A stretch of 37,949 nt of DNA. Source: an archaeon (GTDB lineage: Archaea > Thermoproteota > Nitrososphaeria > Nitrososphaerales > UBA183). Below the pieces are notes generated by a model. That model saw only the letters and a list, made by a program, of their open reading frames with translations. It was not told the DNA's origin and made no database searches. Each line of letters opens with the position of its first letter. Within the stretch, counting starts at the first letter, position 1. Positions 30,928 through 37,949 of the stretch are shown piece after piece. The translations under genes were made by a program, and so were the position numbers. The stretch lies in assembly GCA_021786335.1 (NCBI GenBank), contig JAJYNM010000078.1, forward strand, positions 1-37,949. Reading direction: 5' to 3'.

Positions 30928-31025
30928 GGGGCCGTAGTGTAGCTTGGTCCAGCATACCAGAGTGACCGAAAGTCACGGTGAGCCTGGGGCGCTGGCGATC
31001 CTGGGTTCAAATCCCAGCGGCCCCA
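30928..31025 (+). tRNA. tRNA-Pro(GGG) with a 22-base intron inside the anticodon stem
   Basis: The acceptor GGGGCCG (30928-30934) pairs with CGGCCCC (31018-31024), and A31025 is the discriminator. The D arm is GTGT/GCAT and the T arm CTGGG-TTCAAAT-CCCAG. A normal anticodon arm forms only if 22 bases (30961-30982, or the equivalent window shifted by up to two because AG is repeated) are removed: CCAG+C, loop CTGGGGC, GCTGG. That loop has U33 and anticodon GGG (30986-30988), and leaves a 76-base tRNA. The insertion lies between positions 30 and 31 (or 28/29, 29/30), not at the usual 37/38. The intron folds as GTGAC-cgaaa-GTCAC. CCA is not encoded. Confidence 0.85.
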
Positions 31026-31097
31026 TCGACGTTTCTCACCGAATCTTCGTTCGCAGCAGATGCTTCGGGGCGAACAGGCCTGCACACCGGTAGGTAT

Positions 31098-32066
31098 CTA
31101 CGCCCGGGACGCCGCCACTTGCGCCCCTTCTTCCTTTGCCACCTTCGCCCAGTATTCATCGACAGCCTTCTGGATCGCCGCGATGGCTTCGGTCTTCTCG
31201 ACCGGCTTGAACAGGTGCTCGTATCTCTCCTGGGTCTTTAGGTACTCCCTGACGGGGATCAGAGCCCTAGGCACGACGGTATGCCTGACCTCGCCGTCTA
31301 CCGCCTCCTTGAGGGGCCAGATCCCGGTCTGGACCGCCAGCTTCTCGACTTCCACGGACTCCTTGGGGTCGAATCCCCAGCCGGTGGGGCATGCTGCGAA
31401 GTCGATGTAGAGCTTGGATCCCTTGACCGTCCCGCCCTTCTCCACTTTCCTCAGGAAGTCGACCCCGTGGGAGTTCGAGAGGGTGGCGACATAGGGCGCC
31501 TTCAGCGCCCGCCAGGCTTCGAACAGGTCCCGCTTCCTGTTGGTGTTCCCGTAGGGATAAGCCACTGTCGCAGGGGTGGTCTTCGACGAGGAGCCGTAGG
31601 GGGTGGATGAGGACATTTGGAACCCAGTGTTCCCGTAGGCTTCGTTGTCATAGCATAGGTAGTAGAAGTCGAGGCCCCGCTGAATCGCCCCGGCCGTGGA
31701 CTGGAACCCGATGTCGTAGGCCGCCCCGTCCCCGGTGACGACGACCACCTTGAGGTCCTCGGACCTTCGCAGCTTCCCCTTGGCCATCAGCGCGTCCAGC
31801 CCGTCTCTCAACCCTTGGGCGCCGGCAGGCGCACTCGCAAAGGCGGTGTAGAGCCAGTTCGACTTCACCGAGCTGAGGGGGTACGATACGCTGACCGTCA
31901 TGCAGCTGGCGGCGTTAACCCACGCGACGTTTGGACCCAGCGCCCTATGGAAAATCCTCATGGCGACGGCGCCGCCGCACCCGGCGCACAAGGTGTTCCC
32001 CGGGGCGATGTAGTCCTCCTTCGGCATGTCCTTCAGCGTCCTGAATTTAGTCGCAGCCGACATCAT
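31098..32066 (-). CDS. porB: Pyruvate:ferredoxin oxidoreductase, beta subunit
   Basis: A 322-residue TPP-binding subunit. The cluster-ligand and TPP regions are visible: CAGCGGAVAMR near residue 27, NAASCMTV, the TPP motif VTGDGAAYDIGF, then YDNEAYGNTG and FAACPTGWGF. PorB carries TPP and a 4Fe-4S cluster and catalyses decarboxylation of pyruvate to acetyl-CoA. It overlaps the porA stop (ATGATG at 32061-32066) and is last in the order porGD-porA-porB. I assign pyruvate from the family pattern; a related 2-oxoacid is not excluded. Confidence 0.9.
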   Translation of the reverse strand: MMSAATKFRTLKDMPKEDYIAPGNTLCAGCGGAVAMRIFHRALGPNVAWVNAASCMTVSVSYPLSSVKSNWLYTAFASAPAGAQGLRDGLDALMAKGKLRRSEDLKVVVVTGDGAAYDIGFQSTAGAIQRGLDFYYLCYDNEAYGNTGFQMSSSTPYGSSSKTTPATVAYPYGNTNRKRDLFEAWRALKAPYVATLSNSHGVDFLRKVEKGGTVKGSKLYIDFAACPTGWGFDPKESVEVEKLAVQTGIWPLKEAVDGEVRHTVVPRALIPVREYLKTQERYEHLFKPVEKTEAIAAIQKAVDEYWAKVAKEEGAQVAASRA

Positions 32067-33286
32067 CCAGGCACCCCTGCCGTAGCCAGCGCCTTCTTCG
32101 CCCTAGTCAGCTCATCCGCTCTCATCAGGAACATAGGGTCCGGCTTCGCGGCCCCCTTGCCCACGGCCCTCATCGCCTCGAAGACCTTGCACATCTCGTC
32201 GGCGGTGAGCTGCTTCCCTCCCAGTCCGCCGACCACCGGGAGGAGCGTCTCCGGCCCCTCTTTGAGATGGTAGAGCGAGGCTGCGACCTCCGGGTAGAAC
32301 ACCCCTCCCATCCCGGGCGAGAGGTTCTGGTCGAAGACCGCGGCGGCCTTTCTCCTCCTCAGGAGAGCTGCCACCTCTTCGCTGGAGAACGGTCTCACCA
32401 TCCTGAGCTTCAGGAGGCCTGCCTTAACCCCCTGCTCCCTCATGCGGTTCACCGCCTGTCTCCCGAGGGTGGTGAATGAGTTTGACATGATGAGGACGTA
32501 GTCTGCGTCTTCGAGCCTGTATCCGTCTACTGGACCATATGCTCTCCCAAAATGCCCCTGGTAGTCTCTTGCGGCCTCGTTGAACACTTCCTTGGCGCGG
32601 AGGGCGGCCGCGTGCATGTTGTACCTGAAGTAGCTGTATAGGTGCCCTTCCATGACCGCGGCGCCTTTGGCTACGGGCGATGTCGCCCTGATCGGTTGAG
32701 GTGGGTCGTACGGGGGGAGGAACATGTCGACCTCCGCCTGCCCGGGCAGAACGACCTTCTCCCGTGTGAACGACAGATAGAACCCGTCCATGTTAACGAT
32801 TGCAGGTAGCATCACCCTCTTGTCCTCCGCGACACGGTACGCGAGGAGGACCAGGTCCGCGACCTCCTGGCAGGTCTCCGAGTGAAACTGGAGGAAACCG
32901 CTGTCCCTGGCTGCGAGCACGTCGTTGTGGTCGGGTTCGAGGACTATGGGAGCTGCGAGGGCACCGGAGACGTTCGCTAGCACCATGGGGGACCTCCATC
33001 CCGAGACGTTGTAGAGCATCTCCATGGCGTAAAGCAGTCCCTGACTGGAGGTCGCGGTGAAAACCCTGGCCCCTGCCAGGGAGGCGGCCCCGGCGGCGGT
33101 CATCATGGAGTGCTCAGACTCGAGCTGGACGAACTTGGAGTCCATGGTCCCTTCTCGCACCCAGTATGCTATGGTCTCGATTATCTCGGTCTGAGGCGTG
33201 ATGGGGTAGGCGGGGACGTAGTCGACCCTGGCGAGCCTGGCGGCCGACGCTGCGGCGCGGTTACCTGTCATGAGCTCAGGCTTCAT
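32063..33286 (-). CDS. porA: Pyruvate:ferredoxin oxidoreductase, alpha subunit
   Basis: A 407-residue alpha subunit. It begins with the TGNRAAASAARLARVDYVPAYPITPQTEI pattern, which contains the conserved YPITPxTE motif, followed by ESEHSMMTAAGAASLAGARVFTATSSQGL. C-terminal NLSPGMGG and LGGK motifs are present. PorA contributes to the TPP site and substrate binding. I choose ATG 33286: the longer frame to 33349 runs back into porGD in another frame. The gap to porGD is 2 bases and the end overlaps porB, so the three genes are one operon. Confidence 0.92.
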   Translation of the reverse strand: MKPELMTGNRAAASAARLARVDYVPAYPITPQTEIIETIAYWVREGTMDSKFVQLESEHSMMTAAGAASLAGARVFTATSSQGLLYAMEMLYNVSGWRSPMVLANVSGALAAPIVLEPDHNDVLAARDSGFLQFHSETCQEVADLVLLAYRVAEDKRVMLPAIVNMDGFYLSFTREKVVLPGQAEVDMFLPPYDPPQPIRATSPVAKGAAVMEGHLYSYFRYNMHAAALRAKEVFNEAARDYQGHFGRAYGPVDGYRLEDADYVLIMSNSFTTLGRQAVNRMREQGVKAGLLKLRMVRPFSSEEVAALLRRRKAAAVFDQNLSPGMGGVFYPEVAASLYHLKEGPETLLPVVGGLGGKQLTADEMCKVFEAMRAVGKGAAKPDPMFLMRADELTRAKKALATAGVPG

Positions 33287-33288
33287 CG

Positions 33289-34171
33289 TCAGTCCTCCGT
33301 CCTCGAGCCGATGGCCCTGGGCGGGCACTCGGTCTGGCAGATCATGCATCCCTTGCAGTTATCGTAGTCGATGGTGACTCTCCCGTCTGCCCTCACCGAC
33401 ATCGCCGACTCGGGGCAGTAGGCGTAGCAGGCCATGCAGTCAGTGCATCTCAGGTAGTCGATGACCGGCCTGGTGATCCTCCAGTTCCCTGTGTGTCTCG
33501 AGGCCGAGTTCCCAGTGTTGACGATGTCCTCCGACCCATCCCCAGAAACCACGGCCGTGAATGGGACGAGCTCCGCCTTCGCCGGAAGCTCCTCAGTTCG
33601 CAGCTTGACCGGCTTCAGCTCATCGTAGACAGCCTCCGCCATGGTGACGTTCTTCGAGGTGAGGTCGTCTGACAGCCCGGCCTCCTTCAGCTCGCCGACG
33701 AGTCCGTCGACGAACGCCTCTGCACTGATCCCCGCAGACCTGGCTACCGCCGCTGCGATGCTCGCGCTGAGGACCGCCTTCCCGAGGACGTCGAGGGCCT
33801 GCCTGGTGAGGTCGAGGGTGAGGACCGTGACGTCGTCCCTCCCCCCGTTCACCTCGGCTGCTGGTCTTGTGGTGTTCACTATCGCCAGCCCGCCCTTCCG
33901 CAGCCCCGCGAAGGGGCTGGCCGACTGGTCGGCCACAAGCGAGTCGTCCATCACGGCAACCACGTCAGGGGAAAAGATGAAGCCGCGTTCGGTTATCTCG
34001 GAACCGGAGAACCTGGTGGATGCGGTGACCGGCGCCCCCCTCCTCTCGGCGCCGTAGACAGGGAAGTCCTGGGCGTTGTAGCCATCGCCGAAGGCAGCGT
34101 TCCCCAGGATCCTGCTGGCGGTCTTCGCCCCCCAGTCCCCCCCTCCCGTGGAACCTGACTCTCAGGAACAT
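33289..34171 (-). pseudogene. porGD: PorG-PorD fusion (gamma plus ferredoxin delta), one frameshift in porG
   Basis: Read from ATG 34171, the frame gives MFLRVRFHGRGGLG and then departs from the family after a six-G run (plus-strand C at 34128-34133). Removing one G continues AKTASRILGNAAFGDG, then AQDFPVYGAERRGAPVTAS and VVAVMDDSLV, a perfect PorG. It joins the downstream frame at about 33963, giving about 293 residues. After the gamma domain comes a ferredoxin with two 4Fe-4S motifs, CTDCMACYAYCP and CKGCMICQTECP, so gamma and delta are fused. The operon partners porA and porB are intact, which makes true gene loss unlikely; an assembly error or programmed shift is more plausible. Confidence 0.85.
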
Positions 34172-34205
34172 TGCCCTAACTTCTTAGGCCAATCAGCGGT
34201 TCGCC

Positions 34206-34212
34206 AATTAAA
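34206..34212 (-). promoter_or_regulatory. TATA-like box for the por operon
   Basis: On the minus strand TTTAATT lies 35-41 bases before the porG ATG at 34171. It is the only AT-rich island in the 106-base gap to the MFS gene end. Confidence 0.45.
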
Positions 34213-34277
34213 GAGGCGCTACGATTCTCAACGGTGAAAACGGTGACCCCATGGACCACCATACGTCCGGCACGCCT

Positions 34278-35534
34278 CTACGCTCCGCTTGGCCTCCCAT
34301 CGAGCTTCCAGAGGTCCCTCAGGGCGGCGAAACCAAGCGACGCGAAAAGGAGGGCGGCGCCTATGTATGTATATGCTGGGAGGACCCCTACGAGTGCGAT
34401 GAGCAGGCTCCCGGCCGCAATGGCTGGCGGGCCCCCGATGAAACTGAAGAACCCGTCTATGGCGAAGTAGCGCCCCCTCATCCCTTCCGGCACTATGTTC
34501 TGGGCGGCGGTGAGCCACGCGTTCCCTCCGAACCCTTGCGCGAACCCGATACCGAAGAGCGCTGCGATGGCGACTGCCAAGAGAGGCTCGAGCCCCATCA
34601 GGAGATAGAGGGCTCCTGGGACGCTCCCTACTCCGAGGACCCAAGCTACGCCCGCCCGTGAGAGGCCCCCCGTCCGGCCCAGGGCGAGGGAACCGAGTGC
34701 GGCCCCGAAGACGTTCGCGCCGACCGCCACGCCGAGGGCGAACGCCCCTAGGCCGATGCCCTGAACCATGTAGACCACGAGATAGTAGTAGACCGCGCCT
34801 CCGAGGAAGTTGAACACGGTGGCTGAAATCGAGAGGTACAGCAGGCCCCGCTGCGAAACCAGCCAGCCCATTCCGGCTCTCACCTCAGACAGCATCCCCG
34901 CACGGATAAGGGACCTTGCCTGGGTGGGGACCGACCGGGCGTAGAGGAGCAGTGCCAAGGCCGCTGCGGCGGCGAACCCTATGGCGCCGTAGGCGAAGGC
35001 TACCACGGCCCCGGCGAACGCGATGATTCCGCCACCCATGGCGCTGGAGGCGGAAGCGACAACAGCGGTGCTCGCTCTGGTGACCCCGTTTGCGTCAGAA
35101 AGCTCGCCGGGGCCCACCAACTCAGGCAGGTACGAGTAGTTGGATGACCTGTAGAGCTCTGTTGCCCCGGACCATGCGACCGCCACAGCCACGACGACGG
35201 TGAGTTGGAATCCATATACGGCGATGACCGCTGCGAGGAGGCCGAGGCTTGCCGCTCGGACCAGGTTGGATAGGACCAGGAGTCTGCTCCGGCTGTACCT
35301 GTCCACCCAGACCCCCCCTGGGAGAGTGAACGCGATGGTGGTCACAGACTCGGCTAACGCCACGATGCCCACATCTATGACAGACCTCGTCGACTCGAAG
35401 ACTACCCAGACCACGGCTATCACGAAGACCGATGACGCTGTCCTCGAGGAGGCGCTCATGACGATATAGCGGAGGAACCCGGCGTTCCGGAACAGGGCCT
35501 TCCCTTTCTTGGTGCCTTCCCGCGCGCCGCCCAC
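34278..35534 (-). CDS. MFS transporter (418 aa)
   Basis: A twelve-helix MFS protein of the group with helix 2-3 loop GGVWVDRYSRSRLLVLSN near residues 73-90, and YLPELVGPGELSDANGV after helix 4. That pattern is common in exporters similar to macrolide-efflux or enterobactin exporters. A second-half loop LGRTGGLSRAG and RGRYFAIDGF near helix 10-11 complete it. The substrate is unknown. The ATG at 35534 is preceded at about 25-30 bases by a TATA-like box, so the transcript should be leaderless. It lies downstream of the PPDK gene on the same strand. Confidence 0.85.
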   Translation of the reverse strand: MGGAREGTKKGKALFRNAGFLRYIVMSASSRTASSVFVIAVVWVVFESTRSVIDVGIVALAESVTTIAFTLPGGVWVDRYSRSRLLVLSNLVRAASLGLLAAVIAVYGFQLTVVVAVAVAWSGATELYRSSNYSYLPELVGPGELSDANGVTRASTAVVASASSAMGGGIIAFAGAVVAFAYGAIGFAAAAALALLLYARSVPTQARSLIRAGMLSEVRAGMGWLVSQRGLLYLSISATVFNFLGGAVYYYLVVYMVQGIGLGAFALGVAVGANVFGAALGSLALGRTGGLSRAGVAWVLGVGSVPGALYLLMGLEPLLAVAIAALFGIGFAQGFGGNAWLTAAQNIVPEGMRGRYFAIDGFFSFIGGPPAIAAGSLLIALVGVLPAYTYIGAALLFASLGFAALRDLWKLDGRPSGA

Positions 35535-35557
35535 GCTGCGTTTCCCCCCACCTGTCG

Positions 35558-35565
35558 TTATATCG
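35558..35565 (-). promoter_or_regulatory. TATA-like box for the third MFS gene
   Basis: On the minus strand GATATAAC lies 24-31 bases before the ATG at 35534, in the 84-base gap after the PPDK stop. Confidence 0.5.
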
Positions 35566-35618
35566 ATGTTTCAGGCATGGGTCGCAGCGCCCCGAGGCGG
35601 CTGCACCGTCGGGAAGAG

Positions 35619-37949
35619 CTATGCGGTTACCGCCTTCGTCTTATCGGAGAGGGTAGCGTGGGCGGCCGCTAGCCTTGCAACCGGCACCCTGAACGCCGAG
35701 CAGCTCACGTAGTCCAGCCCCGCCTCGTCGAAGAAGGCGATGCTCCTGGGGTCCCCGCCGTGCTCCCCGCAGATGCCGACCTCCAGCCCGGGGTTGGTCT
35801 TCCTCCCCTCCAGGACCGCGAGCTTCACCAGGCGCCCGACCCCGACTGTGTCGACCGAGTCGAATGGGCTCCGGGCGAATATCCCGGCTTCCAGGTACTT
35901 CGGGATGAACTTCGCCTCGACGTCGTCCCTGCTGAATCCGAATGTGGTCTGGGTCAGGTCGTTGGTGCCGAAGGAGAAGAAGTCCGAATACTTCGCTATC
36001 TCCCCCGCGGTGACTGCAGCCCTGGGGGTCTCGATCATGCTCCCGACCTGGTACTCGACCTTCGCCCCGAGCTCTTTGAACGTCTCTTCGGCAGCTGACT
36101 CGATGACCTTCCTGAGTATCTTGAACTCCTCTACCGAAGAGATGAGTGGGAGCATGATCTTCACCTTCGCCCGTTCCTTCTTCTCTCGGTCGAGCTCCGC
36201 CGCCGCCTTGAGGATCGCCTTGGTCTGCATCTCGTATATCTCGGGGTGGGTTATCGCGAGGCGGCACCCGCGGTGCCCGATCATGGGGTTGTGCTCTGAG
36301 AGCTGCCTCACGCGGTTGAGCATGGTCTCAGCCCTCTCTAGCTCCTCATCCGGGGCGCCCTTCTCCTTCAACCCCTGTATCTCGATGAGCAGCTCCTCTA
36401 CGGAGGGGAGGAACTCGTGGAGAGGCAGGTCCAGGAGCCTCACCACCACGGGCTTCCCACCCATCGCTGCGAATATTCCCTTGAAATCGGAGAGCTGGAA
36501 CGGGGAGAGGCGGTAGAGGTGCTTCTTCCTCGTCTCGGCGTCCAGGCTCATGATCATTTCCCTCACTATGGGGAGGCGCTTCGGGTCGTTGAACATCCTC
36601 TCAGTCCTGCACAGCCCTATCCCCTCTGCCCCGAACTCCCTCGCCTTCGCCGCCGCTTCCGGGGTGTCGGCGTTGGCCCAGACGCCCAGGCGCTTGATTC
36701 TATCGGCGAACTCAAGGAGGGCACTCAGCTCAGGCGTCGGCTCCGGGTCCACCGTCCTGACCACGCCCTTGTACACAGACCCTGTCGTCCCGTCTATGGT
36801 TATGGTCTCGCCCTTGGTTATCTTCTCCCCTGATTTCGTCGTGAAGAACCCGCCCTCCACGGATATCTCGATCTCGCTGCAACCGACCACTGCGGGTTTC
36901 CCCATCCCTCTGGCGACGACGGCGGCGTGGGAGTTGGACACGAGGACAGGCATGAACGACTTCGTGAACACAACGAAATTCTTGTCCAGTTCATCCTCCG
37001 CGTCAACCTCGAAGTTGTACACCTCGATCTCGCCTACCGCACCGAGGCTCCTCACCCTGGTCATTCTCAAGTCGAACGAAAGTATCTGTTCGATTTCCGC
37101 GCCAACTTCGGGAGGCGACGACGCCGCAAGATATCTGAGGAGCTTCCTCCCCTCTACTAGCAAGTTCCTCTGGACAGAGTCTAGGATCCTCCTGTTTCCT
37201 TTGATGTTGGTGACGTCGCCAGCCAGACTCTTCGCAGAGAAAAGCTTGGCTCCATAGTGACGCTGCCGACCCTCGCCTCTCAATCTGTGAGTGTAACATA
37301 AGATGTCTTGCACCCTCTCGACGATCTGCACGTTGTAGACCGCCCTGTTCATGGACACCTGGGGGAGTATGCCAAGTCTGAGACACGCCAGTTCTAGCGC
37401 CGCTACGAACTCTCTGTCGGAGTTGAAGATCTGAATCCTGCTCGAGGCGCGCGTTCCGTCGCCATCGGCGGCCCCGGCTATGAAACACAGCAGCGACGTC
37501 TCATCAAGACTGAGCACCCAAGAGTCCAGCGTGCCCCAGATGGAGGAGAGCGTCGCCGCAGGCTCCCGCGTCGTGCAGATCATATCGAGTGCGCCGCCTG
37601 AGATCGTCCTGCCTCGGATGGTCCCGTTAGACATCTTGACCCTTTCGTTGTTGAATCCTCTCCCGAACACGTCTTCGAAGAAGCTCCTCACGGTTTCGAT
37701 GAATTCTCCTTTCTCCGGCGTGGGGGCCTGCGTGAAGGTCACGCTTCCTTTCGTTCGTTTGAGGTTCGCGTAGCCATCGGTGAAGAGCGCTCCCGCGAGA
37801 TAGGCCAATTGAGGAACGCTGTTCGAGCCTTTACCAGGGATTTTGTCAACCACACACGCGAACCCCTCTTCTGCCAAGACGTCTTGGAGGGGCTTCTTCA
37901 CAAGCCTTCTTCCCGTTATCGTGAACATCTTGTGGTCCGGGGTGACCCT
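35619..37949 (-). CDS. ppdK: Pyruvate, phosphate dikinase, C-terminal part, interrupted by an intein; 5' end outside
   Basis: The frame is open to the right window edge, so the N-terminal ATP-grasp domain is not visible. The extein part (35619-36932) starts SHAAVVARGMGKPAVVG, the swivelling phosphohistidine domain. It continues into the PEP-binding TIM barrel: GIGLCRTERMF, PMIGHRGCRLA, VGSMIETPRAA, FSFGTNDLTQ and GICGEHGGDP with the catalytic Cys. The TERMF and GFSRDD motifs favour PPDK over PEP synthase. It interconverts pyruvate and PEP, a gluconeogenic link to the PFOR operon. The apparent ATG at 37928 is internal to the intein, because the same frame continues upstream. The intein must splice for the catalytic His to sit in an intact loop. 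Confidence 0.9.
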   Translation of the reverse strand, partial: RVTPDHKMFTITGRRLVKKPLQDVLAEEGFACVVDKIPGKGSNSVPQLAYLAGALFTDGYANLKRTKGSVTFTQAPTPEKGEFIETVRSFFEDVFGRGFNNERVKMSNGTIRGRTISGGALDMICTTREPAATLSSIWGTLDSWVLSLDETSLLCFIAGAADGDGTRASSRIQIFNSDREFVAALELACLRLGILPQVSMNRAVYNVQIVERVQDILCYTHRLRGEGRQRHYGAKLFSAKSLAGDVTNIKGNRRILDSVQRNLLVEGRKLLRYLAASSPPEVGAEIEQILSFDLRMTRVRSLGAVGEIEVYNFEVDAEDELDKNFVVFTKSFMPVLVSNSHAAVVARGMGKPAVVGCSEIEISVEGGFFTTKSGEKITKGETITIDGTTGSVYKGVVRTVDPEPTPELSALLEFADRIKRLGVWANADTPEAAAKAREFGAEGIGLCRTERMFNDPKRLPIVREMIMSLDAETRKKHLYRLSPFQLSDFKGIFAAMGGKPVVVRLLDLPLHEFLPSVEELLIEIQGLKEKGAPDEELERAETMLNRVRQLSEHNPMIGHRGCRLAITHPEIYEMQTKAILKAAAELDREKKERAKVKIMLPLISSVEEFKILRKVIESAAEETFKELGAKVEYQVGSMIETPRAAVTAGEIAKYSDFFSFGTNDLTQTTFGFSRDDVEAKFIPKYLEAGIFARSPFDSVDTVGVGRLVKLAVLEGRKTNPGLEVGICGEHGGDPRSIAFFDEAGLDYVSCSAFRVPVARLAAAHATLSDKTKAVTA
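36933..37949 (-). other. Intein with LAGLIDADG homing endonuclease, N-terminus outside the window
   Basis: Visible intein blocks in order: block B (RVTPDHKMF, 37923-37949), two LAGLIDADG motifs, LAYLAGALFTDGYA near 37770-37808 and LLCFIAGAADGDG near 37455-37490, then block F (IEVYNFEVDAEDE) and block G (MPVLVSN followed by Ser+1). The metal-binding Asp of both endonuclease motifs is kept, so homing activity is plausible. The penultimate residue before the terminal Asn is Ser instead of the common His; some inteins tolerate this. The insertion lies directly before the Ser-His of the PPDK phosphohistidine loop. Block A with the first Cys or Ser is not in the window. Confidence 0.88.

Noticed and set aside
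1..37949. CRISPR array
   Set aside because: No regularly spaced repeat with unique spacers is visible; the only tandem repeat is the 21-bp in-frame coiled-coil repeat.
37929..37949. Treating ATG 37928 as the true start of PPDK
   Set aside because: The frame remains open to the edge and encodes intein block B (RVTPDHK), so the real start is outside the window.

Overview
The window looks like chromosomal DNA of a GC-rich archaeon. The markers are archaeal: aIF1A, a class I CCA-adding enzyme, RNase Z, ThpR, UPF0200 and UPF0201 proteins, a COG2112-type kinase, a Trm11-like tRNA methylase and a GPN-loop GTPase. Starts are often TTG or GTG, with TATA-like boxes about 25-35 bases upstream (leaderless style), and a tRNA carries an archaeal-type intron. 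I infer a heterotrophic member of the Thermoproteota (TACK) side, but cannot place it further from this window alone.

Layout. Bases 1 to about 8000 are an accessory island with sparse coding. It holds three toxin-antitoxin modules (a VapBC at the left edge with a damaged toxin, an intact VapBC at 2237-2895, and a RelBE with a frameshifted toxin), a coiled-coil protein, a broken DUF1579-like gene, a complete IS element with a twice-frameshifted DDE transposase (5433-6739), a two-finger C2H2 protein, and a diverged element of about 100 bp present twice. From about 8000 on the DNA is densely coding: MFS exporter with a zinc ribbon, DEAD-box helicase, aIF1A, a wrecked malate:quinone-oxidoreductase-like gene, a second MFS, and a divergent methyltransferase / UbiA-like pair.

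Bases 14755-21273 hold acyl-CoA metabolism: an acyl-CoA dehydrogenase, a split B12-dependent acyl-CoA mutase (large and small subunits), its MeaB chaperone, a citrate/2-methylcitrate synthase and a 2-methylisocitrate-lyase-like enzyme. The mutase carries the Phe/Gln pair of isobutyryl-CoA mutase, not the Tyr/Arg pair of methylmalonyl-CoA mutase. The block may therefore interconvert isobutyryl- and butyryl-CoA, with propionyl-CoA handled by the methylcitrate route.

Bases 21339-30868 are mostly RNA and nucleotide housekeeping (GPN GTPase, CinA-like, Nudix, PRPP synthetase, Trm11-like, RNase Z, UPF0201, UPF0200, ThpR, CCA enzyme, COG2112 kinase). They are followed by tRNA-Pro(GGG) with a 22-base intron inside the anticodon stem. 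The right end holds a pyruvate:ferredoxin oxidoreductase operon (porGD-porA-porB, with a frameshift in porG), a third MFS, and the C-terminal part of pyruvate phosphate dikinase interrupted by a LAGLIDADG intein at its phosphohistidine loop. PFOR and PPDK together fit heterotrophic pyruvate and gluconeogenic metabolism.

A recurring oddity is that at least five reading-frame breaks are each mended by removing one base, four of them from a run of 5-6 G. They may be real decay or homopolymer errors in the assembly.
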